Shown here one piece after another: positions 26,808 to 35,922 of a stretch of DNA of 64,000 nt. The notes beneath the pieces are model-generated. The model made no database searches, was not told the origin of the DNA, and worked only from the letters and a program-made list of their open reading frames with translations. Within the stretch, counting starts at the first letter, position 1; each line of letters starts with the position of its first letter. Source of the stretch: Rs1 sp000416275 (GTDB taxonomy: Bacteria > Pseudomonadota > Gammaproteobacteria > Pseudomonadales > Balneatricaceae); contig OZ251574.1 of NCBI GenBank assembly GCA_965243635.1, forward strand, positions 1,922,001 through 1,986,000, in the 5' to 3' direction. The translations under genes were made by a program, and so were the position numbers.

Positions 26808-29405
26808 TTAAGCTTCAACCAGTGGGATAACGTTGGATGTTTGCTTAACGTAGCTATCCATTTGGTCGAAATTTAAGTAGCGGTAAATTTCACCAGACAT
26901 AGTGTCGTAAGTTTTTGCGTATTCTAAATACTCTGCCACGGTCGGTAGTTTCCCGGTAATAGCGGCCACCGCTGCTAATTCAGCTGAAGCGAGATAGACA
27001 TCAGCCCCATCTCCTAAGCGGTTGGGGAAGTTGCGAGTGGAGGTTGAGACTGCGGTAGAGTTCTCCGCAATTCTCACCTGGTTGCCCATACATAAAGAAC
27101 AGCCCGGCATTTCAATTCTCACCCCAGCACTACCAAATATATAGTAATAGCCTTCTTCAGAAAGCTGTGCTGCATCCATTTTAGTCGGGGGAGCAATCCA
27201 CATGCGAGTCGGTAAGGGGCCTTTAACGGTTTCAATGAGCTTGCCAGCAGCGCGAAAGTGACCAATATTGGTCATGCAGGAGCCGATAAATACTTCATCA
27301 ATTTTTTGTCCTTCGACCGTGGATAAAAGGCGAGCATCATCAGGATCATTAGGCGCACAAAGAATAGGCTCTTTAATGGCAGAAATATCAATTTCTAATA
27401 CATGTACGTACTCAGCATTATTATCGGCACGCATCAGGCTAGGATTGGCCAGCCACTCTTGCATCGCTATGATGCGACGGGAAATGGTTCTGGCGTCCCC
27501 ATAGTTGTCAGCGAGCATCCATTTAAGCATGACAATGTTAGATTTTAGGTACTCAGCGACAGAGTTTTCACTTAAGGTGATAGTACAGCCGGCAGCAGAG
27601 CGCTCGGCAGAGGCGTCCGTCAATTCGAAAGCTTGTTCAACAGTAAGGTCTTCAAGGCCTTCAATTTCTATAATACGGCCGGAGAATTCGTTGATTTTTC
27701 CTTCTTTAGCAACGGTTAGTAGGCCTTCTTTAATACCAAAATACGGGATAGAATGTACCAAGTCGCGAAGCGTAATACCCGGCTGCATATTGCCTTTAAA
27801 ACGCACCAAAATTGATTCAGGCATATCCAGTGGCATCACTCCAGTCGCGGCGGCAAAGGCAACTAAGCCTGAGCCTGCAGGGAAAGAGATCCCCAGTGGA
27901 AACCTAGTGTGTGAGTCTCCGCCGGTGCCGACTGTGTCAGGGAGTAGCATGCGGTTTAACCATGAGTGAATAACACCGTCACCAGGGCGAAGTGCGACAC
28001 CGCCTCGGTTCATGATGAAATCAGGCAGAGTATGGTGAGTCTTAACATCGACAGGCTTTGGATAAGCGGAAGTATGGCAGAATGACTGCATGGTTAAGTC
28101 GGCGGAAAAGCCCAGGCAGGCCAAATCTTTAAGTTCATCGCGAGTCATGGGGCCGGTGGTGTCTTGGGAGCCAACCGTGGTCATTTTAGGTTCGCAATAA
28201 GTGCCCGGTAATATGCCGTCAGTATAGCAAGCTTTGCCTACCATCTTTTGCGCTAGCGTATAACCTTGTCCTGGTTTAGCGCTGGGTTGCTCCGGCGACT
28301 TGAAAAGATTGCTGCTTCCAAGCGATAAAGCTTCGCGTGCTTTATCGGTTAAGCCGCGGCCAATAATCAGCGCAATACGACCGCCAGCACGGACTTCGTC
28401 GAGTAGTACTTGAGTTTTTAGAGAGAAAGTTGAAATAGTTTCCCCCGCTTCATTGGTTACTTTTCCCGCATAAGGGTGAAGAATAATAACATCTCCCATC
28501 TGCATTTTATCAACGTCTAATTCAATCGGTAACGCACCGGCATCTTCCATTGTATTAAAGAAAATAGGTGCAATTTTGCTACCAAAACAAAAACCAGCTG
28601 TACGTTTATTGGGTATGTTGGGGATGTCACTACCGAAGAACCAGAGCACTGAGTTAGTGGCAGATTTACGAGACGATCCAGTTCCAACCACATCACCGAC
28701 ATAGACGACAGGATTGCCCTTGGCTTTAACGGCTGCGATTTGCGCAAAAGGTCCAAGCTCTCCATGCTCTTGTGGCTCAATACCTTCGCGAGTCATTTTT
28801 AACATGGCATTGGCGTGTAGTGGAATATCAGGACGAGACCAAGCGTTGGTCGCCGGAGATAAGTCATCAGTATTGGTTTCGCCGGGTACTTTAAATACGG
28901 TAAGTTTGATGCTCTCCGCTAGCTTTGGCTTAGAGGTAAACCACTCGCCTTCAGCCCATGATTCGACCACTTGCCTAGCGTATTTATTGCCGGCATCCAT
29001 TTTTTCTTTTACATCGTGGAAGGCGTCAAACATTAACAAGGTATGTGACAGCGCTTTTACAGCGCTCACCGCTAGTTCTTCATCATCAAGACAGCTAATT
29101 AAAGGTTGAATGTTATAGCCACCGAGCATAGTACCCAAAAGTTTAACCGCAGATGTTTTAGTAATCAGTGGCGATTGTGTCTCACCAGTCGTGATGGCCG
29201 CAAGGAAGCCCGCTTTAACATAGGCTGCTTGATCGACGCCAGCGGGAACACGCTCTGCTAATAAACTGAGGAGATAGTCTCCCTTGTCAGCAGGGGGGGT
29301 TTTTAAAAGTTCAATTAAAGCTGCGGTTTGATCTGTGTCTAGTGGTACTGGCGGGACGCCTTGAGTGGCGCGCTCTGCTGCATGTTTACGGTAAGCTTCT
29401 AACAC
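26808..29405 (-). CDS. acnB: Bifunctional aconitate hydratase 2 / 2-methylisocitrate dehydratase
   Basis: Citrate-isocitrate isomerisation in the TCA cycle, with 2-methyl-cis-aconitate hydration as a second activity. 865 residues is exactly the AcnB size; the N-terminal HEAT-like domain (MLEAYRKHAAERA...) distinguishes it from AcnA. Cluster ligands are seen in GSCMTNIGH and the CSLCMGNQ pair near the C-terminus, with GTGGDSHTRFPLGISFPAGS as the active-site block. The start is GTG with GAGGA 7 nt upstream. A degenerate family A element (29515-29672) lies 110 bp upstream, separating the gene from an 18-bp palindrome at 29709. Under iron stress apo-AcnB binds mRNA in E. coli; nothing here tests that. 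Confidence 0.97.
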   Translation of the reverse strand: MLEAYRKHAAERATQGVPPVPLDTDQTAALIELLKTPPADKGDYLLSLLAERVPAGVDQAAYVKAGFLAAITTGETQSPLITKTSAVKLLGTMLGGYNIQPLISCLDDEELAVSAVKALSHTLLMFDAFHDVKEKMDAGNKYARQVVESWAEGEWFTSKPKLAESIKLTVFKVPGETNTDDLSPATNAWSRPDIPLHANAMLKMTREGIEPQEHGELGPFAQIAAVKAKGNPVVYVGDVVGTGSSRKSATNSVLWFFGSDIPNIPNKRTAGFCFGSKIAPIFFNTMEDAGALPIELDVDKMQMGDVIILHPYAGKVTNEAGETISTFSLKTQVLLDEVRAGGRIALIIGRGLTDKAREALSLGSSNLFKSPEQPSAKPGQGYTLAQKMVGKACYTDGILPGTYCEPKMTTVGSQDTTGPMTRDELKDLACLGFSADLTMQSFCHTSAYPKPVDVKTHHTLPDFIMNRGGVALRPGDGVIHSWLNRMLLPDTVGTGGDSHTRFPLGISFPAGSGLVAFAAATGVMPLDMPESILVRFKGNMQPGITLRDLVHSIPYFGIKEGLLTVAKEGKINEFSGRIIEIEGLEDLTVEQAFELTDASAERSAAGCTITLSENSVAEYLKSNIVMLKWMLADNYGDARTISRRIIAMQEWLANPSLMRADNNAEYVHVLEIDISAIKEPILCAPNDPDDARLLSTVEGQKIDEVFIGSCMTNIGHFRAAGKLIETVKGPLPTRMWIAPPTKMDAAQLSEEGYYYIFGSAGVRIEMPGCSLCMGNQVRIAENSTAVSTSTRNFPNRLGDGADVYLASAELAAVAAITGKLPTVAEYLEYAKTYDTMSGEIYRYLNFDQMDSYVKQTSNVIPLVEA

Positions 29406-29514
29406 GGTTTAGTCCTCATTTGTGGTCTGTCGGTCAATTGCTCTTCGTGGCAATTGTTTTTTGGTATGTACCGACGTATATCTGGATATAGATTAGATTT
29501 TCTCTAAACTGATA

Positions 29515-29672
29515 CCTGAATCGGTGGTTAAAAAGCACAAACTAATTGAAAAACATTGATTTAAGGTCGAAATTAAAAATCATAGCTGACCTCTAGGTTC
29601 AGTGAATGATTTTTAAACCGTTGTAAGATCAATAGCTTATGCTAAGAGTCGCATGGGCGTCACTGATTCAGA
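29515..29672 (-). repeat. Family A MITE-like element, degenerate, reverse orientation
   Basis: Left end CCTGAATCGGTGG, right end GTCACTGATTCAGA, with the reverse-orientation interior recognisable (CATAGCTGACC, TAGGTTCAGTGAATGATTTTTAA, GATCAATAGCTTATGC). Flanks TGATA / TAATA (4 of 5). Confidence 0.78.
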
Positions 29673-29708
29673 TAATAGATATGGGAGGGGATATTACCCC
29701 GAATTAGA

Positions 29709-29726
29709 AAGATTGTCGACAATCTT
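29709..29726. promoter_or_regulatory. Perfect 18-bp palindrome, possible operator
   Basis: AAGATTGTCGACAATCTT between acnB and the ompA-like gene. The core TTGTCGACAA is of the symmetric kind used by GntR-type regulators of carboxylic acid metabolism, which would fit acnB. This is inference from the motif only. Confidence 0.4.
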
Positions 29727-29795
29727 GAAATGATTAATTGCGCTTTTTCGAAAAGCGTCTTTCAGTGGTGAGGTATTGTCAATAGATTAGGCATA

Positions 29796-29822
29796 AAAAA
29801 ACCGGCTTTAAAGCCGGTTTTT
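29796..29822. terminator. Rho-independent terminator of the OmpA-family gene
   Basis: Palindrome AACCGGCTTTAAAGCCGGTT bounded by A and T runs, 16 bp past the stop codon of the - strand gene; it could work in both directions. Confidence 0.92.
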
Positions 29823-29837
29823 AAATTAAGCAAAAAC

Positions 29838-30713
29838 TTAGTTTTGAATTTGCATTTCTACCCGTCTATTCTTGGCGCGGCCTTCATCTGTATTATTTGT
29901 TGCTATTGGATTGTCTTCGCCAAAGCCTTGTGATGAGATGCTCTGCTCGGAGACTCCCTGGGCAATAAGGTGATCTTTCACCGATGCAGCACGCTTGTCA
30001 GATAGCTTGATGTTATAAGCGTTACCGCCTACTGAATCAGTGTGCCCAGCTACTAGTACTTGCGCATCAGCTGCGATTAACTTACTGGCTATTTTGTTGA
30101 GGAGTACTTTTGAATCTGCAGTTAAATCAAATGACTTGTATTCAAAGAACACACCGTCAAGCACGATAGCTACATTTTCATCACAACCTACAGCATTGAC
30201 AGCAGTGCCTGCGATAGTGTCTGGACACTGATCAGCTTCATCTAATACACCATCGCCATCTTGGTCGGTAATTATTTCGCAACCAGTTACATCAACTTTC
30301 GCCCCTGCAGGGGTGTTAGGACACTGATCAATGGTGTTAGCAACGCCATCTTTGTCATCATCTAATGAGCATCCAACTTCGTTTACTGCTGTACCTAGAG
30401 GAGTATACGGACAATCATCTTTTTTATCTTCAACACCATCTTGATCGCCATCTAAAACCACGCCAGGTGCGCAAAAAATAGCCCCAAGTCCAGCACCTAC
30501 TAGAGCGCCAGCTGCTTTGGATTTGTTATCACTACCACGATTGCCCGCACCGTCTAAAGCGACACCTGCTAAGCCACCGGCAGCTACACATAAAACTCGT
30601 TTTGTATCCCAAGTACTGGACTCTGTGCTTGAATTAGACGCGCAGCCTGTTATGACAACTGATAGAGTGAAAACACCAGCTACTTTTTTGAAAGTTTTAT
30701 AGTTGTTCATCAT
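29838..30713 (-). CDS. OmpA-family outer-membrane lipoprotein with thrombospondin type-3 repeats
   Basis: 291 residues. A lipoprotein signal (hydrophobic ~10-22, lipobox VITGC, Cys at about 25) is followed by a Gly/Ala-rich zipper (GGLAGVALDGAG, AAGALVGAGLGAIF). Next come three calcium-binding type-3 repeats with DxDxDG cores and paired cysteines (DGDQDGVEDKKDDCP, DDDKDGVANTIDQCP, DQDGDGVLDEADQCP). The C-terminal ~110 residues are a peptidoglycan-binding OmpA domain (FEYKSFDL, AGHTDSVGGNAYN, LSDKRAASVKDHL, GFGEDNPIATN, RAKNRRVEM). It probably links outer membrane and wall. There is no beta-barrel, unlike true OmpA/OprF. Strong terminator at 29796. Confidence 0.92.
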   Translation of the reverse strand: MMNNYKTFKKVAGVFTLSVVITGCASNSSTESSTWDTKRVLCVAAGGLAGVALDGAGNRGSDNKSKAAGALVGAGLGAIFCAPGVVLDGDQDGVEDKKDDCPYTPLGTAVNEVGCSLDDDKDGVANTIDQCPNTPAGAKVDVTGCEIITDQDGDGVLDEADQCPDTIAGTAVNAVGCDENVAIVLDGVFFEYKSFDLTADSKVLLNKIASKLIAADAQVLVAGHTDSVGGNAYNIKLSDKRAASVKDHLIAQGVSEQSISSQGFGEDNPIATNNTDEGRAKNRRVEMQIQN

Positions 30714-31079
30714 TGATTCCTATTTCCTTTTTATTGATCGTCTAATCAACTAAGTGTGAAATTGACAATATATTCTCTGTTTATTTTTAATCAAGTTAAA
30801 GAGCGCTCGCTAAAAGAGCTCAGTTATAAAAAATTCTTCTGGAATTCGGTTAATATCGAAGCATGATAGAAGGAATTCAAATAATTACAAAACCTAATAA
30901 GTCGAGTATATTACTCCGTTAGTGCCTTATTAAGCTACCAATCAAGAAAGAAAATAATAACAAATTCAAAAGCCGTTATAACTGTAAGCTATCGCCTCTA
31001 CTTTGTCATAAATTTTATACTAATATTCATCTATTGTTAATCTGTTGTCGAGATTATGGGATGAAAATGATGACTTGAC
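30714..31079. other. Gene-free region upstream of the OmpA-family gene
   Basis: AT-rich; presumably holds the promoter of the - strand lipoprotein gene. No ORF or strong structure. Confidence 0.35.
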
Positions 31080-31238
31080 TCTGTATTGGTGAGTTCACTA
31101 CAGTACATCGCTCAGGCTGTTGATTTAAACCGGTTAGAAAAATACTCACTGAACCTACGGATGCAATTAAGATTTTTCAATTCCGCCGTAGAGCCAGTGT
31201 CTTGCACTCGGTATTCACTGTAAAGTAACGAATTCAGG
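31080..31238 (+). repeat. Family A MITE-like element, degenerate
   Basis: Aligns over its length (GTGAGTTCACTACAGTACAT, CCGGTTAGAAAAATACTC, AAGATTTTTCAATTCCGCCG) and ends CGAATTCAGG. The left end is eroded. First of three copies in the same orientation within 1 kb. Confidence 0.8.
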
Positions 31239-31383
31239 TACATAATGACAGTGTGTTGTGGGTTGTTATAGTGTTGTCAGTGGTGATTTATTGTTTTTAA
31301 AAGTCAAAATGTCACGAGCATTAGTCCAAACATTAAGCTTGAAAGAGTACAAAGCCAATTTTATGTGGTCAAACAGTCGGTTT

Positions 31384-31395
31384 ACGAACGTTCGT
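31384..31395. promoter_or_regulatory. Perfect 12-bp palindrome, possible operator
   Basis: ACGAACGTTCGT, in a gap with no confirmed gene. It is the length and symmetry of a TetR-type half-operator pair; no regulator gene is adjacent. Confidence 0.25.
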
Positions 31396-31549
31396 TTAAT
31401 ATTAAAAACAGTATTGAGTTTGAAAAAGAATAGAATGATGATCAATTGTTATAGATAGAGCATTTATAGCAGGTATTACCTTCGTTTCTTCTTGATGTTT
31501 AAGGTTGATTAGCAGTGATGGTGAAAGATGCAAAGTAAATAGATATAAT

Positions 31550-31708
31550 CCTGAATCAGTGAGTTTACTGTGCCGCTTAGCGCAAGTTATTGATTATACG
31601 GCAGTTAGAAAAATACCCATTGAATTTATGGATTTTATGTATGGATGCATGCATTTATTTAGCGAATGCAGGATGCATTGTATTCACTTTGAAGTCACGG
31701 ACTTCAGA
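31550..31708 (+). repeat. Family A MITE-like element with long-form insert and 3' internal deletion
   Basis: Left end CCTGAATCAGTGAGTTTA, right end TGAAGTCACGGACTTCAGA. Exact 5-bp target duplication ATAAT (31545-31549 and 31709-31713). It contains the GGATGCAT..TTTATTTAGCGAAT segment found only in long copies, but lacks the CAATTCCACTG segment. Confidence 0.88.
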
Positions 31709-31823
31709 ATAATATATAGATTACTACTAGACGCTGTTGATGTTTATGAAGATAATGGGGTTAAGTAGAGGTTATTCAGTAAGTTTTAGTGATATATTCG
31801 GCTCTAAGCTTATCGACTGAACA

Positions 31824-32035
31824 GCTGAATCAGTGATTTCACTGCAGCACATAGCGAAAATTTTTATTTTGAGGTCTCTTGATAGCAGTTAGAAATATAC
31901 CCAGTGAATCTACGGGTTTTATGCATGGATGCATTTATTTAGCGAGCTCAGGACGCTTGCAGTTAAATTTTTTCAGCTCCACTCTATAGCCCTTGTATCT
32001 TACACTCTGTATTCACTTTGAAATTACGGATTAGG
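31824..32035 (+). repeat. Family A MITE-like element, long form (~212 bp)
   Basis: Contains the long-form insert (GGATGCATTTATTTAGCG) as well as the full right half (TACACTCTGTATTCACTTTG). Ends are degraded (GCTGAATCAGTGATTTCA / GATTAGG). It lies 108 bp upstream of the PilZ gene. Confidence 0.85.
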
Positions 32036-32143
32036 TAAAAGTTAGCTTGATGACCAGCTTAATTATAGAAAGTGCTTAATTAAAATCCAGTATAGTCGTT
32101 AAGCTATTTATGAACGTTGTTTTAAATTTTAGGTTAAAGCGAA

Positions 32144-32572
32144 ATGCAAGTACCAAGTTTCATTCATCACCCCACAGAAGTACCTGTAAAAATGGTGGTC
32201 AGTGAGAATCAATTCCCACTCCCTTGTATCAATGAGAAATCCAGTACAGGTGTTTATATTCATACTGAAACACGCTACATCGTTAATACTTGTGTTGAAG
32301 TTGAAATAAATGTTCAAACGCCGGCTTTTTTTGCCAAAGGTTACGTCTGTTGCAGCGAGCCTCTGAAGGATGGTATAGGTTTTGAAACAGGCGTGGTGTT
32401 CGATTGTCCCGACACTGCATTTGCTGTTCGTATGATTGAACAAGTCTGCTATATCGAACAGTATCGTCAACAAGTGAGTTTAACGGAAGGCCGGGAGCTA
32501 AGTATTGATTTAGCGGCGGCTGAATGGATTACTCAGCATGCCGCTAACTTTCCGGAACTAAATACTATATAG
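32144..32572 (+). CDS. PilZ-domain protein (putative cyclic-di-GMP effector)
   Basis: 142 residues. The N-terminus FIHHPTEVPVKM corresponds to the R-x-x-P-x-D-I-P opening of a group of short PilZ proteins, and residues ~30-95 fit the PilZ barrel (STGVYIHTETRYIVNTCVEVEINV ... GIGFETGVVF; split by position only). The C-terminal helix CYIEQYRQQV ... REL ... AAEWI is the conserved extension of that group. The canonical RxxxR and D/NxSxxG ligand residues look changed (HHPTE; EKSSTG), so c-di-GMP binding is uncertain. The window also holds a GGDEF cyclase and a damaged HD-GYP gene, so the pathway exists in the cell. Confidence 0.72.
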   Translation: MQVPSFIHHPTEVPVKMVVSENQFPLPCINEKSSTGVYIHTETRYIVNTCVEVEINVQTPAFFAKGYVCCSEPLKDGIGFETGVVFDCPDTAFAVRMIEQVCYIEQYRQQVSLTEGRELSIDLAAAEWITQHAANFPELNTI

Positions 32573-32740
32573 CCTTGATAGAATATCGCTGTATTAACCC
32601 TACCTTGTATCGTAATCACTAACTCCTAAACTAAAAAAATAATCGAAGTTCAATAATGGCGATAAAAGCTGCTTTGAGCGTGCTTTTTATCGACAGTATT
32701 CCAAACTGAGGTATCAAGCTCTATAGGCTCAGCTGATACT

Positions 32741-34762
32741 TTATGACTGCAGAGCCGAATGCTTGAGAGTTTCGAGCTGATCTCTATAGTGTCCGGCAAG
32801 TTCAAACTCCAGGTCTTTAGCAGCTTGGTACATTTGATTTTCCAATGTGGAAAGCGCCTTCGATAGTTGTTTAGAAGACATCTCTCTAGCGTCAGTTTGG
32901 TGTTCTCCCGCCTGTTCGGCAACACGCCTAATGTGTTTGGCGGCTTTTCTGCCAGGAATTGTAGAGGCGCCCTCCATAATATCTGCCACAGATTTAATGA
33001 TGCCTTTAGGGGTGATATTATTCGCTAAGTTGTGGGCTATTTGCTTTTCGCGTCTTCTCTGGGTCTCGTCCATCGCGCGCTGCATAGAGCCCGTTATTTT
33101 ATCGGCATACAAAATAGCTCGGCCATTGATATTTCTCGCCGCTCGGCCGATGGTTTGTATCATCGATGTTTCAGAGCGTAAAAAACCTTCTTTATCAGCA
33201 TCTAATATGGTTACTAAGCCAACTTCGGGCATGTCAATACCCTCGCGAAGTAGGTTGATACCGACCAGCGCATCAAACTCACCGAGTCGTAAATCGCGAA
33301 TTATTTCCACTCGTTCAACGGTGTCGATGTCTGAGTGTAAATAGCGGACTCTGACACCGTGATCCGCTAAATAGTCGGTTAAGTCTTCCGCCATTCGCTT
33401 GGTCAAAACGGTTACCACGGTGCGCAGTTCTTGCGCGGCCATTAAATTGATCTCTGCCAGTAGGTCGTCAACTTGGTTGATGGCAGGTCTGATTTCGATA
33501 ATTGGGTCGAGCAAGCCAGTAGGTCTAACCACTTGTTCGGCAATCTGCCCGGCGTTAGCGGCTTCATATTTACTCGGAGTCGCGGAGACAAAAATCATTT
33601 GTGGAACTATTTTCTCCCACTCGTCAAAGCGCATTGGCCGGTTGTCTAGAGCGGAGGGAAGACGGAAGCCGTAACCGACCAGGTTTTCTTTGCGTGATCT
33701 GTCGCCTTTATACATAGCGCCAATTTGTGGAATTGTGACATGAGATTCATCGATGACCACCAATGCGTTATCAGGCAAATAATCAAAAAGAGTGGGTGGT
33801 GCTTCTCCCGGCTGGCGGCTGGAAAGATAGCGAGAATAGTTTTCGATTCCAGAGCAGTAACCTAATTCCCTAATCATTTCTAAATCATAATTAGTGCGCT
33901 GTTCCAAACGCTGTAGTTCGACTAATTTATTTTCCGACTTGAGGTATTCTAAGCGTTGGTCTAGCTCTACTTTAATTTTCTCGACCGCTTCCATTAATTT
34001 TTCTTTGGGGGTGACATAGTGGGACTTAGGATAAACGGTAATGCGCGGAACTTTTCGCAAGACCTCTCCGGTCAGTGGGTCAAACCAACATAAATTTTCC
34101 ACAATATCATCAAAAAGCTCAATACGTACCGCCTCCTTCTCAGATTCAGCTGGGTATATATCAATAACATCGCCACGTACTCGGTAATTGGCGCGGTGCA
34201 GTTCAACATCATTACGGGTGTATTGTAACTCAGCTAGGCGTCTAATTATTGCTCTTTGATCTAAGGTGTCTCCACGGGAGACGTGTAACATCATTGACAG
34301 ATAAGATTGTGGGTCGCCTAGGCCGTAAATAGCAGAGACAGTGGCGACAATAATACAGTCTTTGCGCTCCAGTAGTGCCTTGGTGGCAGAGAGTCGCATC
34401 TGCTCTATATGCTCGTTAACCGATGCATCTTTCTCAATAAAAGTATCGGAGGCGGCGACGTAGGCTTCTGGTTGGTAATAATCATAATAGGAGACAAAAT
34501 ACTCGACGGCATTGTCGGGGAAGAATTCTTTAAATTCACCGTAGAGTTGCGCGGCTAAAGTTTTGTTGTGCGCCATGACAATAGTGGGACGTTGGATCTC
34601 TTCAATCACTTTGGCGATAGTGAACGTTTTGCCAGAGCCGGTCACGCCTAATAATGTCTGCGATAACAAACCTGAATTAATACCTTCAACTAAAGTTTTA
34701 ATGGCAGTAGGCTGATCGCCTGCAGGCTCAAATTTACTTTGGATACGAAAAGGCTTTGTCAT
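32741..34762 (-). CDS. uvrB: Excinuclease ABC subunit B
   Basis: Central nucleotide-excision-repair helicase-like subunit: receives damage from UvrA, verifies it and positions UvrC. 673 residues is standard. Motifs: Walker A GVTGSGKT, the beta-hairpin YYDYYQPEAYV, VIDESHVTIPQ, the ATPSKYE region, LREGIDMPEV, QTIGRAARN. The C-terminal UVR motif (residues ~630-668: ALSTLENQMYQAAKDLEFE) is the UvrC contact. Start MTKPFRIQSKFEPAGDQ is canonical. Encoded alone. A LexA box was not recognised just upstream. Confidence 0.98.
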   Translation of the reverse strand: MTKPFRIQSKFEPAGDQPTAIKTLVEGINSGLLSQTLLGVTGSGKTFTIAKVIEEIQRPTIVMAHNKTLAAQLYGEFKEFFPDNAVEYFVSYYDYYQPEAYVAASDTFIEKDASVNEHIEQMRLSATKALLERKDCIIVATVSAIYGLGDPQSYLSMMLHVSRGDTLDQRAIIRRLAELQYTRNDVELHRANYRVRGDVIDIYPAESEKEAVRIELFDDIVENLCWFDPLTGEVLRKVPRITVYPKSHYVTPKEKLMEAVEKIKVELDQRLEYLKSENKLVELQRLEQRTNYDLEMIRELGYCSGIENYSRYLSSRQPGEAPPTLFDYLPDNALVVIDESHVTIPQIGAMYKGDRSRKENLVGYGFRLPSALDNRPMRFDEWEKIVPQMIFVSATPSKYEAANAGQIAEQVVRPTGLLDPIIEIRPAINQVDDLLAEINLMAAQELRTVVTVLTKRMAEDLTDYLADHGVRVRYLHSDIDTVERVEIIRDLRLGEFDALVGINLLREGIDMPEVGLVTILDADKEGFLRSETSMIQTIGRAARNINGRAILYADKITGSMQRAMDETQRRREKQIAHNLANNITPKGIIKSVADIMEGASTIPGRKAAKHIRRVAEQAGEHQTDAREMSSKQLSKALSTLENQMYQAAKDLEFELAGHYRDQLETLKHSALQS

Positions 34763-35086
34763 GACAGAATTCCAGGGACCATTAAATTGTTTAGATAATT
34801 TCCAGCAACGTAGTATATCTCATTCCCTATTTTTTAAGCTAGTCGCCGAGTAAAAAAATACAGATGAGCGACAAATAGGCTCGCTGAAAACTATCAGCCT
34901 GGTTATTTCTGCTGCTTTAAAAGCTTCGTGGTACTGTTTGGGTCCGAAAATCAAGTGATTGATTTTGTTTGTGCGCTCTAGGCCTGAAGAAGCTTGTCCA
35001 AATCTATTAGACCCCGTAAAATTCGCCGCTTAAACGTTGCTTTTCTTGAATAGGAATTAAAATTTAAGAAATAACCTAAAGTCTAA

Positions 35087-35169
35087 CCTGAATCAGCGAT
35101 TTCACTGCAGCACAGAGCATAGTGTCTTGATCTTAAACTCTGTATTTACTTTGAAACCACGGACTAAGG
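35087..35169 (+). repeat. Family A MITE-like element, 83-bp internal-deletion form
   Basis: Left end CCTGAATCAGCGATTTCACT, right end TTTGAAACCACGGACTAAGG. Flanks TCTAA / TGTAA (4 of 5). The middle is deleted. It ends 19 bp before the cmoA ATG and so overlaps the expected ribosome-site and leader region. Confidence 0.85.
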
Positions 35170-35188
35170 TGTAAATAATGTACCTTTG

Positions 35189-35917
35189 ATGATCAAAAAA
35201 ACAGATAATATTTACGCGGCGCAAACCGATAAGCAGATGTTTAGCTTTGATGGGCAAGTCGCTGAAGTATTTCCAGATATGATTCAGCGCTCAGTGCCTG
35301 GCTATAGCGAAATACTTAAAAACACGGCCAAGTTTGCTCAGCGCTTCGTTACTAATGACAGCCACTGCTACGACTTAGGTTGTTCTCTCGGAGCCTCTAG
35401 TTTAGCCATGAGCTCGGGAATTACCGCCACTAATGTTAAAATCATCGGCATTGATAATTCCGAGGCAATGCTGGCGCGTTGTCACCATCATATAGATGCG
35501 TATAAACATCAGACCAAAATTGAATTGCATGTAGGGGACATACTGCAGTTTCCTATAGAAAATGCCTCCATGGTAGTGCTTAATTTCACCCTGCAATTTA
35601 TCGCCCAGCAGCAGCGCGAAGCTCTGCTAAAGAAAATTTATCAAGGTATGAATGTGGGAGGTATCTTGCTGCTTTCTGAAAAGGTCTGCTTTGCCAATAG
35701 TGATGATAATGAACTGATGATTGATTTGCACCACCAGTTCAAACGCGAAAATGGTTACAGTGAATTAGAAATTAGCCAAAAACGTAGTCTCTTAGAAAAA
35801 GTATTAGTGCCGGAGAGTCTAGACGAGCATTTTTTTCGTTTATCAAAATTAGGTTTTTCTCGGGTTAACTGTTGGTTTCAGCAGTATAATTTTGTTTCAA
35901 TTTTTGCAATTAAGTAG
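35189..35917 (+). CDS. cmoA: Carboxy-S-adenosyl-L-methionine synthase
   Basis: Makes carboxy-SAM from SAM and prephenate for tRNA wobble-uridine modification (cmo5U). 242 residues with the Rossmann SAM-binding motif YDLGCSLGASSLAM (residues ~58-71), IGIDNSEAMLARC, and NFTLQFI as in E. coli CmoA. cmoB begins 5 nt after the stop, so the pair is one operon. ATG 35189 is preferred to the TTG one codon upstream. Shine-Dalgarno is weak: the nearest AAGG lies inside the end of the family A element. Confidence 0.95.
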   Translation: MIKKTDNIYAAQTDKQMFSFDGQVAEVFPDMIQRSVPGYSEILKNTAKFAQRFVTNDSHCYDLGCSLGASSLAMSSGITATNVKIIGIDNSEAMLARCHHHIDAYKHQTKIELHVGDILQFPIENASMVVLNFTLQFIAQQQREALLKKIYQGMNVGGILLLSEKVCFANSDDNELMIDLHHQFKRENGYSELEISQKRSLLEKVLVPESLDEHFFRLSKLGFSRVNCWFQQYNFVSIFAIK

Positions 35918-35922
35918 CGACC

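Noticed and set aside
31258..31458. 66-residue open frame between repeats
   Set aside because: No ribosome site, no recognisable domain, and AT-biased composition like the surrounding non-coding DNA.
31505..31768. 87-residue open frame
   Set aside because: Spans the family A element at 31550-31708; coding is explained by the repeat.
32573..35188. LexA box upstream of uvrB
   Set aside because: No CTGT-N8-ACAG site was found close to the uvrB start.
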